Shown: positions 52,716-62,800 of the stretch, piece by piece
Numbering within the stretch: position 1 is the stretch's first letter
Layout of the letters: every line of letters starts with the position of its first letter
NCBI RefSeq assembly: GCF_039511225.1
Contig: NZ_CP154261.1
Location: forward strand, 4,340,001 to 4,404,000
From: Sphingobacterium multivorum
Lineage (GTDB): Bacteria; Bacteroidota; Bacteroidia; Sphingobacteriales; Sphingobacteriaceae
DNA length: 64,000 nt
Direction: 5' to 3'
Made by a program: the position numbers and the translations under genes
The notes under the pieces: generated by a model
The model's database searches: none
What the model was told of the DNA's origin: nothing
What the model saw: the letters and a program-made list of their open reading frames with translations, nothing else

Positions 52716-53624
52716 TTATTTTACCAAATCGTTCAATGCGCATTCAATTTCCCCAAATTCAAAATCAAATCCATCTTCCAAGGTAAACTTAGTTGTCCCG
52801 GAAACAGGCTGGAGAAGGATACTTGAATCTACCGCTTTAAAAAACGACCCGATACGGGCAAAAGTCCTTGGAATAGGCAAGCCAAAAGATGCTCCCGAAC
52901 TCGCTCTGAGCGCTTTCATGAATATTTCATTGGTAACGGGACGGGGGCTACATGCATGATAAATAAGCCGTGGTTGTGTCTGCTCAATTATCCACAACAC
53001 TAATCTCACAAGGTCGCGCTCATGGATCCAGCTCATACATTGGCGTCCGTTAGAAATTTTACCACCCAGCCCCCATCTAGCCAGCGGAAGTAATTCAGCC
53101 AGCATGCCCCGCTGTTTTGATAACACTGGACTGACGCGGAGTATCACTTTAAGTGTCTCAGGCAGGTCAAATGCTGAAAAAGCAGCTTCCCATCTGGTGG
53201 TGAGTTGAGCTAGATACCCCTCTCCAACCGCTATACTTGTCTCATCCTGCAATTCATTTAATCCAGAAAAAAGAGAGATACCGGAAAAGTTTATCCAAAG
53301 CCTCGGGGGGCTATCACAAGCTGCTATTGCTTTTCCTATAGCATTCGTCGGTAAAAGACGGGATTCCTCCAAAATTGCCCTATTTTTTCGCGTGAAGCGG
53401 CATCGTATACTTTCGCCACTCAAGTTGATCACGGTATCCGCACTTTCCAGTACATTACCCCATGTACCCAAATCCTCTCCGTCCCAAAATAAATAACGTG
53501 CGCCGTCCTCTTTCTTAGGCTGTTTTCTGGACAAAATCAAAACTTCCCATCCCATTTCCAGAAACTTCTTTTTTAGGGCTGTTCCAAGATGGCCAGTCCC
53601 TCCAGCAAGTACAACTCTTCTCAT
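52716..53624 (-). CDS. TIGR01777 family epimerase-like SDR protein
   Basis: A 302-residue protein with an N-terminal NAD(P)-binding motif (VVLAGGTGHLGTALKKKFLE) and the family markers ADTVINLSGESI, RLWINFSGISLF and VNEIFM-type C-terminal end (TNEIFMKALRASSGASFGL). The family (TIGR01777, DUF1731 tail) has an unclear substrate. It follows the SoxC-like gene by 45 bp in the sulfur operon. Confidence 0.88.
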   Translation of the reverse strand: MRRVVLAGGTGHLGTALKKKFLEMGWEVLILSRKQPKKEDGARYLFWDGEDLGTWGNVLESADTVINLSGESIRCRFTRKNRAILEESRLLPTNAIGKAIAACDSPPRLWINFSGISLFSGLNELQDETSIAVGEGYLAQLTTRWEAAFSAFDLPETLKVILRVSPVLSKQRGMLAELLPLARWGLGGKISNGRQCMSWIHERDLVRLVLWIIEQTQPRLIYHACSPRPVTNEIFMKALRASSGASFGLPIPRTFARIGSFFKAVDSSILLQPVSGTTKFTLEDGFDFEFGEIECALNDLVK

Positions 53625-53669
53625 ATCGTCAAATACACTTTAAAATAGCCCTTGAATTTAATGCAGAGA

Positions 53670-54926
53670 TCAAATGCCCTCGACATCCGCAAGGTAGACT
53701 TCCCCTGTTTTCTCAATATCCCATCCAACGACGGGATTGAAATGATAGCCCGACTTCGATTCCCGCGCCTTGACCAGTTGATGATATGTAGGTTGCACAT
53801 ACCCTGTCTCATCAATTGCTTTACTGAGCACACGTGTCGGTTTCCCGTCCCAGTTCCACATGAATTTAAAGGCAGTATGTGCTTTTTCCAGTACGGGTCC
53901 CTGTAAATGTGCTTCATTCCATGTCTTACCATTATCTGTACTCACCAATACTTTTGCCACCTTTCCACGACCGCTCCACGCTATGCCCCGTAGTTCTTGC
54001 CAACCTTCTTCAATTTTTTTCGGATAGGCAGGAAAGGTAATAATAGATCTGGCATCCATTACCAAACTAAACATCCGGATTTTTCCACCTTTAACTTTCT
54101 CGGTGTATTTTGATGTTTCTTCCCTGGTCATCACAGGTTTGTCCGTCACTTCAATCCGCCGCAACCATTTGATTTGTGTATTTCCTTCAAATCCTGGAAT
54201 GACCAGGCGCATTGGATAACCTTGCTGTGGTCGAATAGCCTCTCCATTCTGGCCATAGGCAATGATCGCTTCGGTCAGTGCTTCTTGCAAGGGTACACTG
54301 CGCGCCATCAAAGCACCGTCAGCACCTTCCGCCAGCAGCCATTTGGCTTCGGGCTTAACCCCTAAGTCACGCAGTACGGTCGATAGCAATACACCTGTCC
54401 ACTCACTCTGGCTTGTTAAACCGCAGACTTCTCCAGGCGTCATTTCCCGTTTTCCATAACGAAAATTGCCGGAACATTCAATAAAACAGATTCGCGATAC
54501 GGAAGGATATTTCTTGAGGTCCGAAAGTTTTAATCGGATAGGCTTTTCTACTAATCCGTGGATAAGTAACTCATGCTGCTCGGGATCGATGTCGGGTATA
54601 CCGGCGTGATGTCTCTCAAAATGGAGATCGGAGGGCGTAATTGTGCCTTGCAGATCTTCCAAAGGCGTACGGGAAGCCGTGGCGTAAGTAGCTATACGCT
54701 TAGGGCTATCGAATTTAGAACGATAGCCTACTTCAGATGATGGCCTTCCCTGTACTTTGCTGGGATCGACCGTAATTTTGGAATCGAAATCAGGCTCTAC
54801 AACCCGATTGGATAGATGCTGATAGGTCACAAGACCTACCGCAATTGCTAAAAAGAAAGCTACTGTCACCGTCAACAAACGGACAAGCTTTCGTAGCTGT
54901 TTTAAATGTTCTTTTCCTTCAGACAT
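53670..54926 (-). CDS. SoxC/sulfite-oxidase-like molybdopterin oxidoreductase
   Basis: A 418-residue protein with an N-terminal membrane anchor or signal (VTVAFFLAIAVGLVTY). The molybdopterin domain carries the Mo-ligand Cys in ISRICFIECSGN-type sequence (VSRICFIECSGNFRYGK) and GYPMRLVIPGFEGNTQIKWL; a dimerisation domain follows (GRGKVAKVLVSTDNGKTWNE). This is the sulfane dehydrogenase/sulfite oxidase family. With the cytochrome c just upstream it forms a SoxCD-like pair that would oxidise a sulfur compound in the periplasm. Confidence 0.88.
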   Translation of the reverse strand: MSEGKEHLKQLRKLVRLLTVTVAFFLAIAVGLVTYQHLSNRVVEPDFDSKITVDPSKVQGRPSSEVGYRSKFDSPKRIATYATASRTPLEDLQGTITPSDLHFERHHAGIPDIDPEQHELLIHGLVEKPIRLKLSDLKKYPSVSRICFIECSGNFRYGKREMTPGEVCGLTSQSEWTGVLLSTVLRDLGVKPEAKWLLAEGADGALMARSVPLQEALTEAIIAYGQNGEAIRPQQGYPMRLVIPGFEGNTQIKWLRRIEVTDKPVMTREETSKYTEKVKGGKIRMFSLVMDARSIITFPAYPKKIEEGWQELRGIAWSGRGKVAKVLVSTDNGKTWNEAHLQGPVLEKAHTAFKFMWNWDGKPTRVLSKAIDETGYVQPTYHQLVKARESKSGYHFNPVVGWDIEKTGEVYLADVEGI

Positions 54927-54932
54927 ATTCTT

Positions 54933-55544
54933 TTATCTAACCTGCGGACCTCCCTGGCGATCATCTAACACGTATCTTTTCCGCGCGGGCATCTCTATTT
55001 GAGGTAAAGTTGTTGCTGTAATTTTATGCTCCTCTTTTATGACTCCGTTCAAGTACAACAGATAAGCTGTAATATCATAAACCTCTTGATCTGTTAGTGA
55101 ACCCGGGGCGTTAAATGGCATGGCACGACGCACATAATCAAAGATTGTTGTCGCATAGGGCCAGTAATTACCAATGGTATTGCTCCCCGTTGAATCTGTG
55201 ACCAGCTTATCTTCAGGCCCTTCATATCCATGGGCGCCATGGCAACCGGCACATTTTTGTCGGTATACTACAGCACCATTTTTAGCGGTTCCCTCACCAT
55301 TGGGCAAGCCTTTCCCGTCGGGGCGGACATCGATATCCCATTTGGCTATAAAACTTTTATCTGCGGGACTTCCTATCCCAAACTTATCCGGCCATGTTGC
55401 CTGGTACGCATCAAGTCCCTCCGACCAATCTGTTTCACGCTGCCGCAAGCTCGTGGCAGATGGGACGCTATCACCCGTTTCGCAACATACGAGGAAAGCT
55501 ACTGCGCCGCCAATCGAAAGATATACAGCTCCATGTTTAGTCAT
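54933..55544 (-). CDS. SoxD-like cytochrome c
   Basis: About 203 residues from the Met at 55544; the frame opens at 55556 and overlaps the upstream gene. A hydrophobic signal (SIGGAVAFLVCC) suggests a lipoprotein or exported form. One haem c site, CAGCHGAHG, and the distal ligand region RAMPFNAPGSLTDQEVYDIT match class I cytochrome c of the SoxD type. It should take electrons from the SoxC-like partner 6 bp downstream. Confidence 0.88.
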   Translation of the reverse strand: MTKHGAVYLSIGGAVAFLVCCETGDSVPSATSLRQRETDWSEGLDAYQATWPDKFGIGSPADKSFIAKWDIDVRPDGKGLPNGEGTAKNGAVVYRQKCAGCHGAHGYEGPEDKLVTDSTGSNTIGNYWPYATTIFDYVRRAMPFNAPGSLTDQEVYDITAYLLYLNGVIKEEHKITATTLPQIEMPARKRYVLDDRQGGPQVR

Positions 55545-57150
55545 ACTGTCCAGCAACCAATTTACCCAGGGTAAGCTTATAATCTTTTATAACCTTATCT
55601 AGCACCACATAAAGCGAATCACGATTTTCGTCAATTCCGCTCAATATGATCCTATTGCCTTGATTAGAGACCGTATAATGAAGAACGAAACGCTGTCTCA
55701 TTTCTTTTCTCGCTAATTCATCTGCTTTAGCAAATTCCCGAATGCGGCGTGTCGTCCGCGCTTTTGGATGCACATCATTTACCTCATGGGCAAATTTATA
55801 TTTCACCGAATCGGGAATCCATTCTGTTAAGGAAATTGCTGGAGTGTCGGCAGATAGCTTTTGCTCTTTCAGATAGTTTCGAACGCCGCCATCGCCACCT
55901 TCGCCCGCTGTTACATTCCGCTCATCGGGAATCAACTTAAATTTATCCTCCAGGTACAATGTTTTGTTATCCTTATCGGCGTAATAATGAAAAACACGCT
56001 GACCTCCGGCCACACCTGAAATTTCAAAACTTCGGTTTACATCCCGCTTCGGGTCGCCGCCCCCATTTGAAAGGTCCAATCGCAAAGGCCGATTGACCCG
56101 AAAGGTCAGCGTGGACCATTTTTCAAACGTTGCAGACTGCCAACGAATGCTATCGTACGGATTAAAAAGTCTTGTTTCTCCATTTAACTTAAATTCCGTT
56201 ACATTAAATGTTCCCCGCAACTCGTTTACTCCAGGCGATGAGGGCTGTTTGTAAGGATCATACCGAAAATCGATGTATTGCAGATAGAAAAAGACGCCAA
56301 CAAAAACAAATAAGACGAGAGCTTTGAGGCCGATTCTAACCAAGTTAATACTGGGTTTAAAATTAGGCAAATACAGTTCGATCTTCGCGGCAATTTCTTT
56401 GACAAATAAGGTATAGAAAGGTTTGTAATATGGCACAAGTAAAAATAAGCTCAGTAATACGAAATACGAACTGTAAACATGTACCCCGCCATCGTAAGCA
56501 AAATTCACAACAACAATTGCGCCCAGAGCACCTACCAGCAATGCCGCGCCAATAGGTACCGTTTTCCGAAAGAAAAGCATCGTACCTGCACTCACTTCGA
56601 GTATACCCGCAAAAACCTGATACCAGGGCACGATTCCAAACGAAAGCCAAAAGATCTTCTGTGCAGTTAAATCACCGTAGTCGGTATCCAAAATCCCCAA
56701 AGAGGGATAGGGCATCTGTACAGGAAAAAGTTTTGTAAATCCAAAGCCGATAATACCCAGACCAGCTCTATAGCGTACCACAACATTGAGCCAATAAAAC
56801 AGCCTGTTGTATTCCGATCGCTCTCTTTTGAGTAATCGTAGCACAAATGTCCAGATCAATGCGGCTACGATGGAAAAAAATAAGGTATTCACCCAAATAC
56901 TATACCCCTCTAACCGGTAGCCAAATGTAGTTCTGCCAAACCAATTTACACCCGAACCGAACCGACAGATATCATACAGGTCGCGATAATCCAAATTAAA
57001 CCAGTCTATTGAAAATACTTGTTTGTACCATAGCGGATTATTAGGTATAGATATTATAATAAAGAAAATAAAGCTGACGCGAAATGCAATGAGCTGAAAG
57101 GCAGTCCACCGGGCACTACCTAACGACGGATTATTTATTGACATCTTCAA
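55537..57150 (-). CDS. DoxX-like membrane protein with large C-terminal domain (second)
   Basis: A 537-residue protein. The first 300 residues have about seven membrane helices with DoxX/TQO-like features (VVRYRAGLGIIGFGFTKLFP, FAGILEVSAGTMLFFRKTVP). The C-terminal 230 residues are beta-rich and outside the membrane (LRGTFNVTEFKLNGETRLFN, WSTLTFRVNRPLRLDLSNGG). It is a longer paralogue of the 57165-58502 product. The pair may serve as quinone-linked electron acceptors for the SoxCD-like enzymes. Confidence 0.75.
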   Translation of the reverse strand: MKMSINNPSLGSARWTAFQLIAFRVSFIFFIIISIPNNPLWYKQVFSIDWFNLDYRDLYDICRFGSGVNWFGRTTFGYRLEGYSIWVNTLFFSIVAALIWTFVLRLLKRERSEYNRLFYWLNVVVRYRAGLGIIGFGFTKLFPVQMPYPSLGILDTDYGDLTAQKIFWLSFGIVPWYQVFAGILEVSAGTMLFFRKTVPIGAALLVGALGAIVVVNFAYDGGVHVYSSYFVLLSLFLLVPYYKPFYTLFVKEIAAKIELYLPNFKPSINLVRIGLKALVLFVFVGVFFYLQYIDFRYDPYKQPSSPGVNELRGTFNVTEFKLNGETRLFNPYDSIRWQSATFEKWSTLTFRVNRPLRLDLSNGGGDPKRDVNRSFEISGVAGGQRVFHYYADKDNKTLYLEDKFKLIPDERNVTAGEGGDGGVRNYLKEQKLSADTPAISLTEWIPDSVKYKFAHEVNDVHPKARTTRRIREFAKADELARKEMRQRFVLHYTVSNQGNRIILSGIDENRDSLYVVLDKVIKDYKLTLGKLVAGQYD

Positions 57151-57164
57151 AATAGTTTAAACGT

Positions 57165-58502
57165 TTATAATTTGTATCCAAGTCCTTGGCGTCCGATCTT
57201 CTTTACTTCGTATAGTAAGTATTTTTTATCTACCTTACGGAGATTGACCTTCACCGTATTTCCGTGTGCATTAACTCCGACCAAATTCACATGGAGGCTG
57301 TCTGGCCGCTCTACTTTAAAGCGATAGGTATCATTCGGATAATTATTATTTGGATTTTTAAGCGCGATCGTGTCGCCGCTAATCGTATACCGATAATAGA
57401 GGCGGTCTCCGGTCTGGGTGAATTCATAATCTTTTTGCTGATCTTCCCGTTTGAGAAAGGCGGCGGGGGCTATATCCTTGAAAACTGTATTTACTTTTCG
57501 TACACTTATTGTATTCCATCGCTCAAATACGACGTCCTTCCACCTTACGCTGTCAGTTGGTGAAAACGCCAATGTATCTCCATTAAAAATAAAAGTATCC
57601 ACTAGATATTTACCTTCGATAGCTGGCAGACCAGCTTGGTTTGGATAATGTAGCGATTGATCCGGATGCTGGTATACCGAATAAGACCTTACTGCCACCA
57701 ATAACACAAACACGAACACGAAGCTTACTTTGAGTGCTATCCGCCATTTTGACCAGCTTATTGTTTTCCAATCCAATTTCCACCCGGCGGGAAATGTTTC
57801 TTTAAGAGAGACAATCAGTGATCCCAAACGTTGTACATCATACAGAAAAATGGGCAAAGTCAATAAGATAATATAAATAGAAACAAAATAGCTGGACCCT
57901 TGATACGCCAAATCGGCCAAAAATGCATTTCCATAGAAGGGTATAACAAAAATGACAGACAGAAAAGCTGTTTTCCGAAAAAGCAAAAGTGTCGCGGCAA
58001 CAAGTTCAACAATACCCAAAAAAACCAGATATGCTGGAGCTGCCGATAAACTTAACAGCAGGTGCTTCCAATCCGCAAAATAACCATATGCTGTGTTTAA
58101 ATGACTCAAGGATAGCTCAGGAACAAATATGGGAAACAGTTTGAGAAAGCCGGCTACAAACAATATAGCAGCTAGCTTAAAGCGCACAAATATTCTTAGA
58201 TAATAATAGTATAACTGCTCCCTAACATCATTGTCGGTATTGTCTCTTTTCAGCCAAATAACAGCTCCTACTAATGCAATAATCAAGATCAATATCCAAT
58301 CTTGTATACTATTCTGTTCACCGAAATAGTGCGGCAAAAATGTCACTAACTTGAATACGTCCGCAATAAAATATTGCCAGCTGATCGTAAATAACGTTTT
58401 ATAGAATTCTGGCTGCAAGGGCAGACTGAGCAACAAGATAAAGAGTATGCTCACACGAAGAAGATACTTCTCCGGTTTGTGTTTTTTAAAATATAATGCC
58501 AT
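57165..58502 (-). CDS. DoxX-like membrane protein with C-terminal domain (first)
   Basis: A 445-residue protein with the same plan as the next gene: DoxX-like helices (IFVRFKLAAILFVAGFLKLF, FLGIVELVAATLLLFRKTAF) and an extracytoplasmic beta domain (IEGKYLVDTFIFNGDTLAFS, VRWKDVVFERWNTISVRKVN). The shared motif WKDVVFERW / WQSATFEKW confirms paralogy. It lies 14 bp upstream of its paralogue and 13 bp downstream of the SusD gene. Confidence 0.75.
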   Translation of the reverse strand: MALYFKKHKPEKYLLRVSILFILLLSLPLQPEFYKTLFTISWQYFIADVFKLVTFLPHYFGEQNSIQDWILILIIALVGAVIWLKRDNTDNDVREQLYYYYLRIFVRFKLAAILFVAGFLKLFPIFVPELSLSHLNTAYGYFADWKHLLLSLSAAPAYLVFLGIVELVAATLLLFRKTAFLSVIFVIPFYGNAFLADLAYQGSSYFVSIYIILLTLPIFLYDVQRLGSLIVSLKETFPAGWKLDWKTISWSKWRIALKVSFVFVFVLLVAVRSYSVYQHPDQSLHYPNQAGLPAIEGKYLVDTFIFNGDTLAFSPTDSVRWKDVVFERWNTISVRKVNTVFKDIAPAAFLKREDQQKDYEFTQTGDRLYYRYTISGDTIALKNPNNNYPNDTYRFKVERPDSLHVNLVGVNAHGNTVKVNLRKVDKKYLLYEVKKIGRQGLGYKL

Positions 58503-58515
58503 CTGACGTCAATAT

Positions 58516-59853
58516 TTAGGATGAATAACCTGGATTTTGTTTCAGTGCCGGATCGGCGAGAATCTGACTATAAGGGATGGGCAACAACAATCGGAATGAT
58601 TCGCCTATTCCCAATACCTGCTGTGCTCGACCTGTCCGAACCAAATCAAACCACCGATGCGCCTCAAAAGCGAATTCAAGACGGCGTTCATTCTCAATCC
58701 ACAACAAGAGCTCGCTTTTACTGGTTGTGAATGAACTATCTGAAAGCAAAGCTCGTTTTCTAACTTTATTGAGATCTGCCAAGGCTAGATTATAGTCGTT
58801 TAATTCAGCATAGGCTTCAGCTCGAATAAGATAGAGCTCAGCAATTCGGATGACATAAGTCGGATCGGCACCTGAACTTCTGTAATATAAATCACCGTAC
58901 CAACGATTTTGGTTATCCTTAGCAATTAATACACTCCTCGCACCCGCTATACTCGCATTTGTCAATAACGTAACCAGGGGGTTACTAGGAGCCCATTGCC
59001 TTGTACCTCCATTCGTTTGCGGTTGCCATTGAGCCCGGTGCGGATTTGGTTCGTTGGTGCTGTAAAATAATTCGAATACCGATTCTCTGGTTCCGGTAAC
59101 GTCATTTTTAAAAAAGGCATAATAAGGAACGATGAGTTCATAATTGGATTGGTCATCGATCAATAATGTTGCATAATCTCTCGCTTTCTCCCAATTCTTC
59201 TGATAGAGATAGTAACGGGCCTTTAAAGCCCATACGGTTTTCTTGGTAAAAGCAAATCGATCTGTTGTGCTGCTTAAAAGACCTTCGGCCAAGTTGAGGT
59301 CATCAAGAACTTGCTGATACGTCTGTTCAACTGTACTACGTGCGATGCCGATATTATCGCCTACTTTGTCTGTTGGCTCCTTAATTAATGGAACTCCACC
59401 CCAGACGCGCACCAAATCAAAATAGGCCAATCCCCGAATGGCATACGCTTGTCCTAAAACCTTATCCTTCACGGCTGTCGGTATTCCATCGCCTTGATCA
59501 TTCGTAATTGCGCGAATGACGTTGTTCGCACGATTTATCGTTGTGTAAATCCCATTCCACGTAGATGCTATTGTTCCATTCTCTGGATTGACTTTGTGGT
59601 TGATAAACTCCTGTATTTGTGACTGTGACCCTGTCCATTGAACATTATCGCCCGATAAATAGGCAATAGACTGATAATTTACACTGTAGTAACTTCTCAA
59701 TGCATCATACACGCCACTAATGGCCGCATTGGCGGATGTTTCGTCTTTGATGATACCATCTCCTGAAATAGAGGACTTGGGGTCAACCTCTAAGAACGAA
59801 GAGCAGTTTGTAAATAAGAGGAGGTAAAATATATAAATAAATTTTGTTCTCAT
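58516..59853 (-). CDS. RagB/SusD-like outer-membrane lipoprotein (sulfur locus)
   Basis: A 445-residue protein with a lipoprotein signal (FYLLLFTNCSSF, Cys17) and SusD features (FLEVDPKSSISGDGIIKDET, ANAAISGVYDALRSYY, and the end RRLEFAFEAHRWFDLVRTGR). It binds the ligand that its SusC partner imports. The genes that follow suggest a sulfur-containing or organosulfonate-type ligand, but the sequence does not show it. Confidence 0.93.
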   Translation of the reverse strand: MRTKFIYIFYLLLFTNCSSFLEVDPKSSISGDGIIKDETSANAAISGVYDALRSYYSVNYQSIAYLSGDNVQWTGSQSQIQEFINHKVNPENGTIASTWNGIYTTINRANNVIRAITNDQGDGIPTAVKDKVLGQAYAIRGLAYFDLVRVWGGVPLIKEPTDKVGDNIGIARSTVEQTYQQVLDDLNLAEGLLSSTTDRFAFTKKTVWALKARYYLYQKNWEKARDYATLLIDDQSNYELIVPYYAFFKNDVTGTRESVFELFYSTNEPNPHRAQWQPQTNGGTRQWAPSNPLVTLLTNASIAGARSVLIAKDNQNRWYGDLYYRSSGADPTYVIRIAELYLIRAEAYAELNDYNLALADLNKVRKRALLSDSSFTTSKSELLLWIENERRLEFAFEAHRWFDLVRTGRAQQVLGIGESFRLLLPIPYSQILADPALKQNPGYSS

Positions 59854-59858
59854 GACCT

Positions 59859-62800
59859 TTATAAAGTTAAATTAACACCTAGCTGGAAACTTCTGGGCTG
59901 GGGCGGGGTTCCCAAATCAATTCCTTGTTGATTTGCTGCACTGTTCGCCGCCGATTCGGGGTCAAGCCCTGTGTATTTCGTAATCGTGAATAAATTGGTT
60001 GCCTGCACATATATTCTCAACTTTGAAAATGGCGATTTTCCTAAGCTCTTCGAGGTGAAATTATACCCTAAGCTTAAAGTCCTAAATCTCAGATAGGACC
60101 CATTTTCCAACCATCTACCACCACCATCTTTGTAATTATTATTATTTACGCCATCAGAACGCGGAACATCGGTAATATCTCCAGGCTGTTGCCAGCGGTC
60201 GAGATTAGATTTAAAAATGACCCGCGCAGCATCTCTGGCGCCGCCAGCCTCTCCAAAAAATCTATTGTGATTGTATATTTCGTTACCTATAGAGAATGTA
60301 AAGAATGTAGTCAGATCAAAATTTTTATAGGAAAAATCATTACTTAATCCCCCGAAATAATCTGGCCAGATGCTACCCAAAATCTGCCTGTCTCCAGTTG
60401 TTATACGACCATCACCGTCCACATCTTCGTACACCGCATCACCTGTTTGTGGATCGACATATAATTGTTTGTATAGCCAAAAAGAATACATAGGATATCC
60501 TTCCCTGAATTGAATAAGATCTCTACTACCATAATTTTGAGGCGTCGCTAATTTCTCGATCTTGTTTATATTTCGGGCAATATTAAAGGAGGTACTCCAA
60601 GAAAAAACATCGTTTCGGATATTCAGCGAGCTCACGCTCAACTCAAAACCCTTATTACTGATCTCCACAGCATTGTTTGTAAAACTGCCAAAACCTGTGG
60701 TCCCAGGTAAAACTTCCGTCAATAATCCGTCTTTGGTATATTTGTAATAGTAGTTTAGTGCCGCAGTTAATCTATTGTTCAATAAAGCCGCATCCAGACC
60801 GATGTTAAACTGGGATGTCGTCTCCCAGCTAAGCTGTTGGTTGGCTAATTGTTGAGGAAAAACTCCAGCAACACCTCGGTACGAGGACCCCACACCCGAC
60901 CACAATTGCCTTGAAGCAAAGGAATTGATGCCATTTTGATTTCCTGTGAGACCATAACTGGTTTTTAGCTTCAGGTCATCTAAGAAAGCAACATCTTGTA
61001 AAAAGCTTTCTTTACTTAAGCGCCAAGCAGCACCGATTGCCGGAAAATAACCCCATTGATATCCTTTATTAAACTTTGAAGACCCATCTGCACGTAAGGA
61101 GAGATCCACTAAATATTTGTCATCAAAGGCATAATCTACCCTTCCAAAAAAGGATGCCAGCTTATATTGATCCCAGTCTTGGTTGCCTGTTGTTGTAGCA
61201 GCGGTATTGATTAGTTTAAAGTCATTTGTTGCAAAGCCCCGACCTTCTGCAGAGGTGAGCGAAAAATAACTACCCTGTAAGGTATTTCCCAACAATGCGC
61301 CAATGGTATGGCGGGAGCCTAATCTTTTCCGGTAGGTCAATGTTTGTTCATTGATCCAGGTTGTTGCTTGTGAAATTGCAGAAGTGGCCAATCCATTTAC
61401 ACCACTTCCAGCAATCAGCAATTTATTCCAGTACTCGTGTTCATTGTAATTGTTATAATCCACACTAAATGTCGAACGAAACTTCAATGCTGGTGTAATC
61501 TGATACTCACCATAAACATTTCCGATATAGCGCAAACTTGTTGATCCCACATCATAATTATCCAATAACAATGTTAGATTGTCAAATCCGGCTCTACCCA
61601 CCAGAACACCTTGGTCATTGTAGGGCGATAGATAGGTCGGCGTATGTAAAGCTGCCTGTAAAATACCTCCTTGAGGACCATCCCCCGCACGACCTTGGTT
61701 GCGTCCCGTCCTCGAGATACCATTACTCGATCCTATTTTAAGTTTATTGTTTATTTTCTGGTCTATGTTAAAGCGAAAATTAGCCCGATCAAACGATATT
61801 GGTTTCAAGATGGATTCCTGTTTGTTATACCCAGCGCTCAAATAGTAAGCGGTATTATCACTACCACCATAGACAGATAGATCTGCATTATATACTCCTG
61901 CTGTCCGAAAAGCTTCCGAAAGCCTATCGTACGTCTGTTGTTCAGCAGGTAATCCTCTCCCCCCGTCTGCAATAGGCCTAAATGGTTGCGCCTGACCAAT
62001 ATTTTTAAAATACTCGTTTACCAGTTCAGCGTGTTCGGGCCCCGAGGTCAATTCCCATAGTTTAGCGGCTTTTGCCTTTCCTGCGTAAAGGTTGATATCA
62101 ATCTTTGCCGATTGTGCATTTTTCCCCCGTTTGGTTGTAATCAAAATCACCCCGTTAGCACCCCGTGATCCATAAAGAGCGGTTGCTTCAGCGTCTTTCA
62201 GCACTTCAACATGTTCGATGTCCGAAGGGCTCAGATCTGCAATAGGAGACGTTGCCTTCCCGCCTGTATTGATCGTTTGCAGGCTCTCTGAATTTAGAAA
62301 CACACCATCGATGACATACAAAGGATTATTGTCTGCATTGATAGAGGTTGCTCCCCGCAAACGGACGTGCAATGCATCTCCTGGTATTCCGGAACTGGCC
62401 GCAACCTGCATGCCAGCCACCTTTCCTTGGAGCTGTGCATCAAAACTACCTGTTGGGATGTCTTTTACAGCTTGTTGAGATACCCGATCCACGGCACCAA
62501 TAAGATTTTTTTTCGCTATAGTTGTATACCCAACAACGACGACTTCATCCAGACTTTCAGTAGATCTATTTAATTCGATAATTGCCGGAGACATTTCAAT
62601 GACAAGGTTTTGAGTTGTATACCCAACCGAAGTAACGGTTAGCTTAAAAGGCAATTTTTGTCCTGTTACAAAGGAAAATTTTCCTTTTCGATCGGTTTTC
62701 ACGTTATGTGTTACTGCTTCCAGCTGAACGGTAGCACCTTCTATAGGTTCTTTTGTCGTGGCATCAATTACCGTTCCCGAAAGAGAAGCATTGATAATCG

